From Mycolicibacterium sp. TUM20985 (GTDB lineage Bacteria > Actinomycetota > Actinomycetes > Mycobacteriales > Mycobacteriaceae): a stretch of DNA of 64,000 nt. Below are positions 50,434-57,818 of this stretch, piece by piece (the stretch's first letter is position 1; each line of letters starts with the position of its first letter). Under the pieces are notes generated by a model. That model was not told where the DNA came from. It did not search any database and worked only from the letters and a program-made list of their open reading frames with translations. The translations under genes and the position numbers were made by a program. The DNA lies in assembly GCF_030295745.1 (NCBI RefSeq), contig NZ_AP027291.1, positions 1,612,001 through 1,676,000 on the forward strand, given 5' to 3'.

Positions 50434-50460
50434 TTTCTCATCGTGAGAATACTATTCTCA
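50434..50460. promoter_or_regulatory. Three-half-site operator including TGAGAAT-ACT-ATTCTCA
   Basis: Three evenly spaced half-sites: TTTCTCA (50434-50440), TGAGAAT (50444-50450) and ATTCTCA (50454-50460), each separated by 3 bases. The right two form a perfect 17-base palindrome; the left two form the swapped arrangement also seen at 22509. It lies 42 bases from the TetR start and 51 from the dehydrogenase start, a classic autoregulatory position. Confidence 0.78.
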
Positions 50461-50510
50461 TTTACGCTTCAAGTGAAGCCAGATGGTGAAAGGCGCATTC
50501 CAGGAGTGAC

Positions 50511-51686
50511 GTGCAGCTGACGTTCGATGCCGAGGTCGACGACTTCCGGGCCGAGTTCGTGGCCTTTCTCGACCAGCACGCACCCGCCGACGCCGAGGCG
50601 CTCGTTCGGCCGCGGTCGTCCTCCCACGTACCAGAGTGGGCCCGCCGATGGCAGCGACTGTTGTTCGATCACGGGTGGCTGGTACCCGGAAATCCGCCGC
50701 AGTATGGGGGTCGGAACGCGACGATCCTTCAGCAGTACGTCCACCAGGTCGAATTGGCCCGCCGCAGATACGTCCCCAGTTTCAACTCCCAGGGCGTCGG
50801 GATCATCGCCGCGTCGCTCATCACGTTCGGCACGACCGAGCAGCAGCAGAAGTGGGCGATCCCCATTCTGCGCGCCGAGATCACCGCCGCGCTGGGCATG
50901 AGCGAGCCGGGAGCCGGCTCCGACCTCGCGTCGCTGCGGACCAGAGCCCTCCGCGACGGTGACGAGTTCGTCGTCAACGGCCAGAAGGTGTGGACGTCCG
51001 GAGCGCACGACGCAGACGTGCTCCTCACGTTCGTGCGCACCGACGTCGAGGCCCCCAAGCACCGGGGCATCAGCGTGCTGTTGATTCCCACCGACTCGCC
51101 CGGTGTCGTGCGCAGGCCCTTCGCCTCGGTGGCCGACGCGAACGATCTCGACTTCAACGAGGTCTTCTTCACCGATGTGCGGGTTCCCGTGCAGAATCTC
51201 GTCGGAAAGCTCAACGACGGCTGGGCGGTGGCCAGCGGATCCCTCGGCCACGAGCGAAACATGTTGTGGCTCAGCTATGCCGACCGGCTGCAAGATCTGA
51301 TCGACGACTGGCAGCCGTCCACCGTCGTCGAGCGGGATCAGTTCGCCACGTTGGTCATGGACAATCTTGCCCTGCGGCTGATGGGTTCCGCCGCGCTGGC
51401 GCGAGCCGCCCATGGTGAGGAGGACGTGCCCGCGCTGTCGGTGTTGAAGCTCTTTGGCGCAGAGACCGTGCAGACGGCCACCGAACACGCGCTCGACTCC
51501 CGAGCGGCCGACGGGCTCGACCACCCGCACATGACTGCCCCCTACATACCGCTCAACCTCGACGCGTACGCGGGCAGCTGGGCCGACCGGTACCTCCGGT
51601 CGTTCGCGGGCACCATCGCGGGCGGCACGTCGGAGATCCAGCGCAACATCATCGCCCAGCGCGTGCTCGGCCTGCCCCGTCGCTGA
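50511..51686 (+). CDS. Acyl-CoA dehydrogenase
   Basis: A 391-residue acyl-CoA dehydrogenase with SEPGAGSDLASLRTRA (about residue 130), NGQKVWTSGAHDADV and the C-terminal AGGTSEIQRNIIAQRVLGLPRR. It has no small-subunit neighbour on its strand, so may be a homomer or pair with a distant subunit. The GTG at 50511 is the only start that keeps the first helix (LTFDAEVDDFRAEF). It is divergent from, and presumably regulated by, the TetR at 49670. It ends convergent to the next dehydrogenases with repeat copy C between. Confidence 0.9.
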   Translation: MQLTFDAEVDDFRAEFVAFLDQHAPADAEALVRPRSSSHVPEWARRWQRLLFDHGWLVPGNPPQYGGRNATILQQYVHQVELARRRYVPSFNSQGVGIIAASLITFGTTEQQQKWAIPILRAEITAALGMSEPGAGSDLASLRTRALRDGDEFVVNGQKVWTSGAHDADVLLTFVRTDVEAPKHRGISVLLIPTDSPGVVRRPFASVADANDLDFNEVFFTDVRVPVQNLVGKLNDGWAVASGSLGHERNMLWLSYADRLQDLIDDWQPSTVVERDQFATLVMDNLALRLMGSAALARAAHGEEDVPALSVLKLFGAETVQTATEHALDSRAADGLDHPHMTAPYIPLNLDAYAGSWADRYLRSFAGTIAGGTSEIQRNIIAQRVLGLPRR

Positions 51687-51695
51687 CCGTTGGCC

Positions 51696-51760
51696 GGCGC
51701 GAGCGTGCGCAGACTCCGATCCGGCGGCGGCGTGTCGGCCTCAGACACGCACGCTCGCGG
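51696..51760 (+). repeat. 65-base intergenic hairpin repeat, copy C
   Basis: Perfect 12-base arms, CGCGAGCGTGCG at 51698-51709 and its complement at 51748-51759, around a 38-base loop with ACTCCGAT, GGCGTGTCGG and CTCAGAC. It is the intact form of the element found as copies A and B at 18.8-19.0 kb. Like them it lies between convergent genes (stops at 51686 and 51791), suggesting a bidirectional terminator or a mobile mini-element that settles in such gaps. Confidence 0.75.
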
Positions 51761-51790
51761 GAAGGGGAGGGGCTCGCGGGGAGGCGAGGG

Positions 51791-52600
51791 CTAGAGGTGG
51801 GCGAGGCGGGGTGCCGAACCGCGGGCTCGCAGTCCTGCACCGGCCTTCTTCGCGAGTTCGCTTGAGCTGCCGAGCAATCCGTCCAGGACGAGAACGCGTT
51901 CCACGTGCCGGTGCAGATCGTGCTCGGCGGTGAAGCCCATCCCGCCGAGCACCTGCTGGCAGTGCTTGGCCGCGGTCAGCGCCGCCTTGCCCGCCGCCGC
52001 CTTGGCCAGTAGCGCAGTGAGATCGGGATTGTCCGCCCCGGGCAGCGTCAGGGTCGCCTCGGCGCCCTCGATCGCCACCAGCGTCTCGGCCAACCGATGG
52101 CGGACGGCCTGAAAACCCGCGATCGGCCGGCCGAACTGCACCCGGTCGAGCGCGTGCTGGCGAGCCAGGTTCAACATCGCCCGGGAACTGCCGACCAGCC
52201 ACCAGCCCAGGGCCCGGCGGGCCTCGGCCAGCCGGAGCAGTTCGCCCTCCTCGACGCGGCGCAATGGCAGACCGCCCATCACGTGGAGTTCCGCGGCGCC
52301 CGAGCTGTCGCGGTCCCACACCACCTGGGCATTGCCTGCGTACGGCAGGGCCGGAGTCTCGCCGGGCTCGCGCCGGGACGACTGGAGCACGACATCGTTG
52401 AGAATCGATGCGTGCGAGCCCGTTTCACCCAGTAAGCGGAACACCAGCGCGATGGCCGGCTCGGGCATCTCGGACAGCATGTCGGCCCAGCCCATGTCGG
52501 CCAGTGCGGCGTCCAGCGCGGGACCCGACGCTGCCTGCATGGCCGTGCGCAGATCATCGGAGAGTAGGTCGAGTGACGTCGCATCCAGCTCGGCAACCAT
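51791..52600 (-). CDS. Acyl-CoA dehydrogenase, small-subunit type
   Basis: A 269-residue acyl-CoA dehydrogenase-fold protein. The N-terminal domain is reduced and the SEPxAGSDL loop missing. RQHALDRVQFGRPIAGFQAVRH and the late QQVLGGMGFTAEHDLHRHVERV (GGxGxTxEH) are recognisable. It starts 3 bases after the large subunit stop (52604), the arrangement of the alpha-beta steroid-type dehydrogenases. As last gene of the operon that begins at 57548, it is separated from the convergent dehydrogenase by repeat C. Confidence 0.87.
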   Translation of the reverse strand: MVAELDATSLDLLSDDLRTAMQAASGPALDAALADMGWADMLSEMPEPAIALVFRLLGETGSHASILNDVVLQSSRREPGETPALPYAGNAQVVWDRDSSGAAELHVMGGLPLRRVEEGELLRLAEARRALGWWLVGSSRAMLNLARQHALDRVQFGRPIAGFQAVRHRLAETLVAIEGAEATLTLPGADNPDLTALLAKAAAGKAALTAAKHCQQVLGGMGFTAEHDLHRHVERVLVLDGLLGSSSELAKKAGAGLRARGSAPRLAHL

Positions 52601-52603
52601 GGG

Positions 52604-53713
52604 TTATTCCTTCCCGAGGTCGAGCAGTCGGCGGGCGATGATGTTGCGCTGCACTTCGGCGGTGCCCCCATAGATGGAGGAGGCCCGCGAGTACAGGTAC
52701 TCGCTGCGCCACACCGAATCATCCAATTCGATGCTGCCCGGGAGCATGTCGCGAACGGTGTCGTAGAACTGTTGTTCCGCGTTGGACAGGAGCACCTTGT
52801 CGATCGAGGTCTCGGGGCCCAACTTCTGGCCACTGGCCAGGCGCAGCTGGGTGGCCCGCGAGCGGCAGCGCAACGTGTGCAACGCCAGGTAGGCCGCGCC
52901 CAGATCCGCGTCCGCGGCCGGGCCGAGTTCGCCCTTCACCTGATCGATCAGTGCATCCAGTCGCGAGTAGAGGTAAGCCACCCGCTGCCAGAAGCACGTC
53001 GACCGCTCGTACGGCAGCAGGTCCATCGCGAGTTGCCAACCGTCACCGGGGTTTCCGAGGATGCGATCGCCCGCGACGACCACGTCGTCGAGGTACACCT
53101 CGCAGAACTCGTCGACGCCGTGCATGGTCCGCAGCGGGCGCACGTCGATGCCCGGGCTATCCATGTCGACGAAGAACGCGGTGATTCCCGCGTGGCCGGG
53201 TCCAGTGCGGGTCAGCAGGACGCACCGCTGCGCGTACTGGGCGTAACTGGTCCACACCTTCTGGCCATTGATGACCCACTCGTCGCCACGCTGTTCGGCA
53301 CGGGTGGTCAGGGACGCCAGGTCACTTCCCGAACCGGGTTCGGAGAAGCCCTGGCACCAGGTTTCGCGACCGGACAGCAGACGGGGCACCATCTGCGCGG
53401 CCAGGCCGGGGGGCGCATAGTCGATCAGCGTGGGCATCAACACTTCGAGCATCGAGTACAACCCCGGCTCGACCAAGCGACGGCCCACGACCTCCTCGCC
53501 GACGACGGCGCGCAGGATCATCGGGCCGCCAAGGCCGCCAACCGATTCCGACCATCCCCAGCGCATCCAGTCGGCGTCGTAGAGCGCGCCGAGCACTCGC
53601 TGGTATTGCCGGTGGTGTGCGTCCAGCGAGTGGTCGGCCGGTGGCGTCAGATCGTGGTCGTCGAGCCACGCCACCAACTGTGACCGGAACTCGGCCGTAG
53701 TGGGGATCGTCAT
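52604..53713 (-). CDS. Acyl-CoA dehydrogenase, large-subunit type
   Basis: A 369-residue acyl-CoA dehydrogenase: CQGFSEPGSGSDLASLTTRA, NGQKVWTSYAQYAQR and the FAD-contact YGGTAEVQRNIIARRLLDLGKE. It is the flavin-loop-bearing partner of 51791-52600. The ATG at 53713 overlaps the SnoaL-like gene stop (ATGA). Being in one operon with a Rieske oxygenase and an amidohydrolase-fold protein suggests the acyl-CoA arises from an oxygenated ring or side chain. Confidence 0.9.
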   Translation of the reverse strand: MTIPTTAEFRSQLVAWLDDHDLTPPADHSLDAHHRQYQRVLGALYDADWMRWGWSESVGGLGGPMILRAVVGEEVVGRRLVEPGLYSMLEVLMPTLIDYAPPGLAAQMVPRLLSGRETWCQGFSEPGSGSDLASLTTRAEQRGDEWVINGQKVWTSYAQYAQRCVLLTRTGPGHAGITAFFVDMDSPGIDVRPLRTMHGVDEFCEVYLDDVVVAGDRILGNPGDGWQLAMDLLPYERSTCFWQRVAYLYSRLDALIDQVKGELGPAADADLGAAYLALHTLRCRSRATQLRLASGQKLGPETSIDKVLLSNAEQQFYDTVRDMLPGSIELDDSVWRSEYLYSRASSIYGGTAEVQRNIIARRLLDLGKE

Positions 53714-54147
53714 CCGGCTTCGGGCCGCCCGATCGCGTGCGCGCGGCCGGAGTCATGGTCGCCGTTGCGCCGAATGAACGTCATGGCGCGCGTCTTCAGC
53801 CGCCAGCCGTCATCGGTGCGGACGTAGGTGTCCTTGTAGTACCCGATGCGCATGTCGTGCGTGGAGTGCTCGACGAAGCACAGGGGCTGAGTGCCGGTGG
53901 CCGTGTCGGGGTCACCGGTGTCGAGGTCCACGAGCGACGTCCCGGTCATGAACAAGCCGCTGGGCGCCGCGGCGACCAACTCTGGGAATCGGGCCAGGGT
54001 GTAGGTCGAGCCGAACGCGCTGTAGGTCCCGTCCGGGGTGAAGACGGTGACGAGCCCTTCGACGTCTCCCTGGGTGATGGTGACGGCGTATTTCGCCAGC
54101 AGCTGCTGGATCTCGACGAGGTCGTCAGTTCTGGTGTGCACTGTCAT
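53710..54147 (-). CDS. SnoaL-like/NTF2-fold protein
   Basis: A 145-residue alpha+beta-barrel protein: EIQQLLAKYAVTITQGDVEG at the start, TPDGTYSAFGSTY, then DTYVRTDDGWRLKTRAMTFIRR at the end, all typical of the SnoaL_4/NTF2 group. Members are ring cyclases, ketosteroid-isomerase-like enzymes, or small subunits of ring-hydroxylating dioxygenases. With a Rieske gene two genes upstream, the last could apply, but the spacing and the intervening genes make an isomerase or hydratase role equally open. It begins 23 bases inside the amidohydrolase gene. Confidence 0.85.
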   Translation of the reverse strand: MTVHTRTDDLVEIQQLLAKYAVTITQGDVEGLVTVFTPDGTYSAFGSTYTLARFPELVAAAPSGLFMTGTSLVDLDTGDPDTATGTQPLCFVEHSTHDMRIGYYKDTYVRTDDGWRLKTRAMTFIRRNGDHDSGRAHAIGRPEAG

Positions 54148-55357
54148 GTCGGAAGACCTTGCCCCCTTTCATTACAAAACTTACTTCCTTTGTAACGCGG
54201 ATGTCCACCAGCGGGTCGCCGGGCACGGCGATCACGTCCGCGACCTGCCCCTCGGCGAGACGGCCGCGGTCGGTGACGTTGATCAGATCTGCGGCGACGA
54301 CGGTCGCCGCCCGGAGCACCGCCGCGGGTGGCATGCCCCACTCGACGAGGGTCACCAGCTCGTCGGCGTTCTTGCCGTGCGGAATCGCGGGCGCGTCGGT
54401 GCCGACAGCAATCTTGACCCCGGCCTCGTAGGCCGCCTTCAGCGACGTCCGCGCCAAGGGGAACATCACCGCGGCCTTGTCCTGCAACTCCTTCGGCGCC
54501 TTGGATACGTCCATGGCCTCCGCGAGTCGCCGGGTGGTCACCAGGAACCGGTCGTGGTCGACGAGCATCTGGATGGCCTCGTCGTCCATGAGGAAGCCGT
54601 GCTCGATGCAGTCGATGCCACAGGCCACGGCGTGCTTGACGGCCTCGGCGCCATGGGTGTGGGCTGCGACGCGCAATCCGCGCCGGTGTGCCTCGTCGAC
54701 GATGGCAAGCAATTCCTCGTCCGAGTAGTGTTGTGCGCCAGCTTCTCCGGTCAGCGACATCACCCCGCCCGAGACGCAGACCTTGATGAGCTGGGCGCCA
54801 TGCTTGATCTGGTAGCGCACCGCCTTGCGCACCTCGTCGACACCGTTGGCGATGCCCTCCTCGACCGTCAACTCCAGGGCGCCGGGCATGAACGCCGCGA
54901 ACATGGTGGGGTCGAGATGGCCACCCGTCGGCGTGATCGCATGTCCCGCAGGGACGATGCGCGGGCCTTCGATCCAGCCTGCGTCGATGGCCTTGCCCAG
55001 CGCCACGTCGAGCAGGTAACCGCCGGTCTTGACGAACAACCCCAGATTGCGCACGGTCGTGAAACCGGCGCGCAGGGTGCGGCGGGCGTTGCCGACCGCG
55101 CGGAGGACCCGGGTCGGGGGATCGTCCTGCACCTGGGACAGGCCGGGGTTCTCCCCGCGACCGCCCATGAGCAGGTTGACCTCCATGTCCATCAACCCCG
55201 GCAGCAGGATCGAATCGCCGAGATCGATGACCTCGGAGCCCTCGTCGACCTCGCCACCCACGCCGACGATCCGGTCGCCGTCGATCTTGAGGATTCCGGG
55301 CCGGACGATGACACCGGCGTCGACGTCGAGCAGACCCGCGGCCTTGAGGGTCAGCAC
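54125..55357 (-). CDS. Amidohydrolase-superfamily protein lacking the HxH metal motif
   Basis: A 410-residue imidazolonepropionase/prolidase-like TIM barrel. Later metal and catalytic residues are present: Lys192 (LIKVCVSGG), His233/His235 (AAHTHG), His253 (IEHGF) and Asp321 (VGTDAP). However, the N-terminal D-x-H-x-H signature after LLPGL reads D57-M-E59-V-N61, so both histidines are replaced by Glu and Asn. It may bind one metal only, use another metal, or have lost hydrolysis. The start at 55357 follows one base after the stop of a small unknown gene. It lies in the Rieske operon. Confidence 0.87.
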   Translation of the reverse strand: MLTLKAAGLLDVDAGVIVRPGILKIDGDRIVGVGGEVDEGSEVIDLGDSILLPGLMDMEVNLLMGGRGENPGLSQVQDDPPTRVLRAVGNARRTLRAGFTTVRNLGLFVKTGGYLLDVALGKAIDAGWIEGPRIVPAGHAITPTGGHLDPTMFAAFMPGALELTVEEGIANGVDEVRKAVRYQIKHGAQLIKVCVSGGVMSLTGEAGAQHYSDEELLAIVDEAHRRGLRVAAHTHGAEAVKHAVACGIDCIEHGFLMDDEAIQMLVDHDRFLVTTRRLAEAMDVSKAPKELQDKAAVMFPLARTSLKAAYEAGVKIAVGTDAPAIPHGKNADELVTLVEWGMPPAAVLRAATVVAADLINVTDRGRLAEGQVADVIAVPGDPLVDIRVTKEVSFVMKGGKVFRHDSAHQN

Positions 55358-55358
55358 C

Positions 55359-55688
55359 TCAGACCACCGGCTCCTTGATCAGCTTGATGTAGGCGGCGCC
55401 GCTGTCGAGCACGCGGGGCTGCTTCCACACTTCGATCGGGAAACTCACCATGACGATCGACTGTCCCAGGTGAACCAGCGCCTTGGCGTCATCGGGCATC
55501 CCCTCGAGGGGAAAGCGGGCGTCGACGTAGACCATGATGTCCTCGAGTCGCGACAGGCCGGCGTCGTAGAGGTCCTGCATCTCCTCCATCGTCGAGGCGA
55601 GGCGCTTGGCGTAGCGCTCCTCCTCGCCTGCCAAGCACCAGTCGGAGAACCGCTCCAGATCGGCGAACTCCTCGGGCAGCTTAGACAT
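55359..55688 (-). CDS. Small protein of unknown function next to Rieske oxygenase
   Basis: A 109-residue acidic, mostly helical protein: EEFADLERFSDWCLAGEEER, MEEMQDLYDAGLSRLEDIM, then a beta-prone C terminus. I do not recognise the family. Single Cys near residue 18, no signal or membrane segment. The ATG at 55688 overlaps the Rieske gene stop by 8 bases and its own stop is one base from the amidohydrolase start, so it is tightly co-translated. It may be an oxygenase accessory or assembly factor; that is inferred from position only. Confidence 0.72.
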   Translation of the reverse strand: MSKLPEEFADLERFSDWCLAGEEERYAKRLASTMEEMQDLYDAGLSRLEDIMVYVDARFPLEGMPDDAKALVHLGQSIVMVSFPIEVWKQPRVLDSGAAYIKLIKEPVV

Positions 55689-57015
55689 GGGCTTCCTTCC
55701 GTTCGGAAGTCGCGGCGCTCGCGAGCGATTCCTTGTACCGATCCACGTAATGGTGGGCGGTCTTGTGCAGATGCCGCAGCAGAATCTCCTGATCGCACAA
55801 CGGGAATTCGGTCACGACCCGGGTGCCGATCTGGGTCTGCGTCGCCTCCAGCGTGTTCGCGTCCTGGAAGGCGTACTCCTTGAACGTCACCGCGGCGAGT
55901 TCCTGGGAGAGCCGTTCACGCAGATTCTTCGGCGGCACGAAGTAGAGGTCGGCCTCGAAGATGTGCTTGTCTACGGCGGTCGGCCAGTAGTTGTAGGTGA
56001 GGTACCACCCGGGCGCCCAGAACAGCAGTGTGAAGTTCGGGAAGAACTCGAACGAGTCGGTGCCCCAAGTCTTGTGGCGACCGGGGTTGATGGCCGGTGG
56101 CAGCTCGTCGGGCAGGATGCCCTCGATGTCCGGGCGATCCCACGGGCCGAACAGGCCGCTGTGCAGGATGCGCTCGATGGGCTTGACCATGCCCAGATCC
56201 TTGGGCGGGCTCATACCGCCCCAGGACGAGACCATGGAGTGGTCACCCTTGATGTCGTAGGCGAGCGCCTCGAAACCGAACTTGGCCAGCTTCTCGGCTT
56301 CCTCCTTCTCCGCCTGCTTCATGTGCAGGATCGGCGCGTGATAGAACTCCGTGAACGCGTCGATGAACAGCTTCCAGTTGGCGTTGACCTCGGAACGGTA
56401 GCCGTAGTGCTCGGTCATCTCGTGGAACGGATAGCCCTCCAGCCCCTTCGCGAAGTCGCCGAGGTACTCGGCGAGTGGGGCCGCGGCGTCGTCGAAGTTG
56501 ATGAAGACGAACCCCTCCCACACCTCGCAGCGCACGGAGACCAGGCCGTAGTCGTCCTTGTCGAGGTCGAAGAACTCACCTTCCTGCTGGACGAAAGCGA
56601 GCTTGCCGTCGAGGCCGTAGCGCCAGGCGTGGTACTTGCACGTGAACTGGCGGCAGACGCCCGACACCTCCTCGCCGGGATAGTCGTTCCACACCAACTT
56701 GTTTCCGCGATGGCGGCACAGGTTGTAGAACGCGCGAACCGTATCGGTCTTGCCTGCGGGGCCGTCCGTCACGTCTTTGACGACGATGACCGACGTGCCC
56801 GCCCCTGCCGACGGCATCTCGCGGGTGAAGTAGCTGCCCTTCTTCGGAAGTTGCTCTACGCGACCGACTTTGAGCCATGTCTTGCGGAAGATCGCCTGTT
56901 GTTCGAGCGCAAAGTGCTCTGGGTCGATGGAGTCCTCGTAGTTGACCGGGGTGGTGCCTAGCTCCGGCCAGTTCTCGGTCCAGCTACCCGATGCGGGTTT
57001 GGGGAAGTGAGCCAT
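55681..57015 (-). CDS. Rieske 2Fe-2S ring-hydroxylating oxygenase, alpha subunit
   Basis: A 444-residue aromatic-ring-hydroxylating-dioxygenase-type alpha subunit. Rieske ligands Cys100-x-His102 and Cys126-x2-His129, then the mononuclear iron motif with Asp219 and His226/His231 (DAFTEFYHAPILH). It inserts one or two oxygens into a ring or carries out demethylation. No beta subunit, reductase or matching ferredoxin is adjacent; the 2Fe-2S ferredoxin at 14339 shares the same operator type and is a candidate donor. The ATG at 57015 is chosen since the longer frame overlaps the CMD gene. Second gene of the leftward operon from 57548. Confidence 0.92.
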   Translation of the reverse strand: MAHFPKPASGSWTENWPELGTTPVNYEDSIDPEHFALEQQAIFRKTWLKVGRVEQLPKKGSYFTREMPSAGAGTSVIVVKDVTDGPAGKTDTVRAFYNLCRHRGNKLVWNDYPGEEVSGVCRQFTCKYHAWRYGLDGKLAFVQQEGEFFDLDKDDYGLVSVRCEVWEGFVFINFDDAAAPLAEYLGDFAKGLEGYPFHEMTEHYGYRSEVNANWKLFIDAFTEFYHAPILHMKQAEKEEAEKLAKFGFEALAYDIKGDHSMVSSWGGMSPPKDLGMVKPIERILHSGLFGPWDRPDIEGILPDELPPAINPGRHKTWGTDSFEFFPNFTLLFWAPGWYLTYNYWPTAVDKHIFEADLYFVPPKNLRERLSQELAAVTFKEYAFQDANTLEATQTQIGTRVVTEFPLCDQEILLRHLHKTAHHYVDRYKESLASAATSERKEAHV

Positions 57016-57020
57016 GGGTG

Positions 57021-57548
57021 TCAGTTCTCCTTCTTGGTTTCGACGCCGAAAGTGTTGAGGGCCATCGCCAGCATGTGATAGCCGCCGACGGTGAAGACGA
57101 AGTCCATGAGCTGACGCGTGTCCAGGCGCTCGCCGAGCGCGGCCCACGTGTCGTCGGACAGCCCGGTGTTCTCGACGAGTTCGTCGACGGCGTGGAGGAC
57201 CGTGCGGTCGAAGTCGTCGGATGCCTCGCCGCGTTGCAGCGCGTCGATGTCGTCGAGCGTCAGACCGACCTGCTGCCCGATCGTGACGTGCTCATCCCAC
57301 TCGTACCCGCAGTGCGCCAGGTGGGCGATCCGGAGGACGGCCAGCTCGCGCAGCCGCGGGGGCAGGGTGGAGCGCGTCAGGAGGTAGAAACCGAAGCCGA
57401 GGTAGGCCTGAGTCAGCTCGGGGTGGTGGACGAACGTGGCGATCGCGTTGCCGGCGACCACCGGGTTCCGACGCTCCTCGGGCATCGTCCGGAGGGCGCG
57501 CGCGACGGCGTCGTCCCAGTCGGCTGCGGGCAGCGGGGCCAGGCGCAC
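57021..57548 (-). CDS. Carboxymuconolactone decarboxylase (CMD)/AhpD-like family protein
   Basis: A 175-residue CMD-fold protein, all-helical. The motif region ELAVLRIAHLAHCGYEWDEHV retains one Cys and the His but not the CxxC pair of AhpD, so peroxidase activity is unlikely; this is the EWxEH-type subgroup found near many mycobacterial catabolic genes, of unproved function. It is the promoter-proximal gene of the operon CMD, Rieske, small protein, amidohydrolase, SnoaL, two dehydrogenases. The operator at 57587-57603 lies 39 bases upstream. Confidence 0.88.
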   Translation of the reverse strand: MRLAPLPAADWDDAVARALRTMPEERRNPVVAGNAIATFVHHPELTQAYLGFGFYLLTRSTLPPRLRELAVLRIAHLAHCGYEWDEHVTIGQQVGLTLDDIDALQRGEASDDFDRTVLHAVDELVENTGLSDDTWAALGERLDTRQLMDFVFTVGGYHMLAMALNTFGVETKKEN

Positions 57549-57586
57549 GAAGCACTCCTCTCGATCGACGACTCAGCTCTCGGATG

Positions 57587-57603
57587 TGAGAATCATATTC
57601 TCA
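57587..57603. promoter_or_regulatory. Palindromic operator TGAGAAT-CAT-ATTCTCA
   Basis: Perfect 17-base palindrome, 39 bases before the CMD start (57548) and 216 bases before the divergent amidohydrolase start. A lone half-site ATTCTCA at 57734-57740 is nearer the amidohydrolase. Of the remaining 270-base gap, I see no gene. Together with 50444 it defines the strongest consensus. Confidence 0.78.
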
Positions 57604-57818
57604 TAACTGCCTAACAGATTTCCACTCTTCGATCGAACCCATGGCGGAACGCTCCTATCGCAGGTCTCGCCCGAGGTGACGTTCAGTAGTAAAAGTGCAG
57701 GCAATACGCCGTTTGTGGCGCATAGGCAGGTTGATTCTCACTTCAGGAGAGGCTAGTTTCCTTAAGGAGTGAACCTACAGCGGATGACGGGCCGATGGCT
57801 CGATGCGAAGGGAACGGC

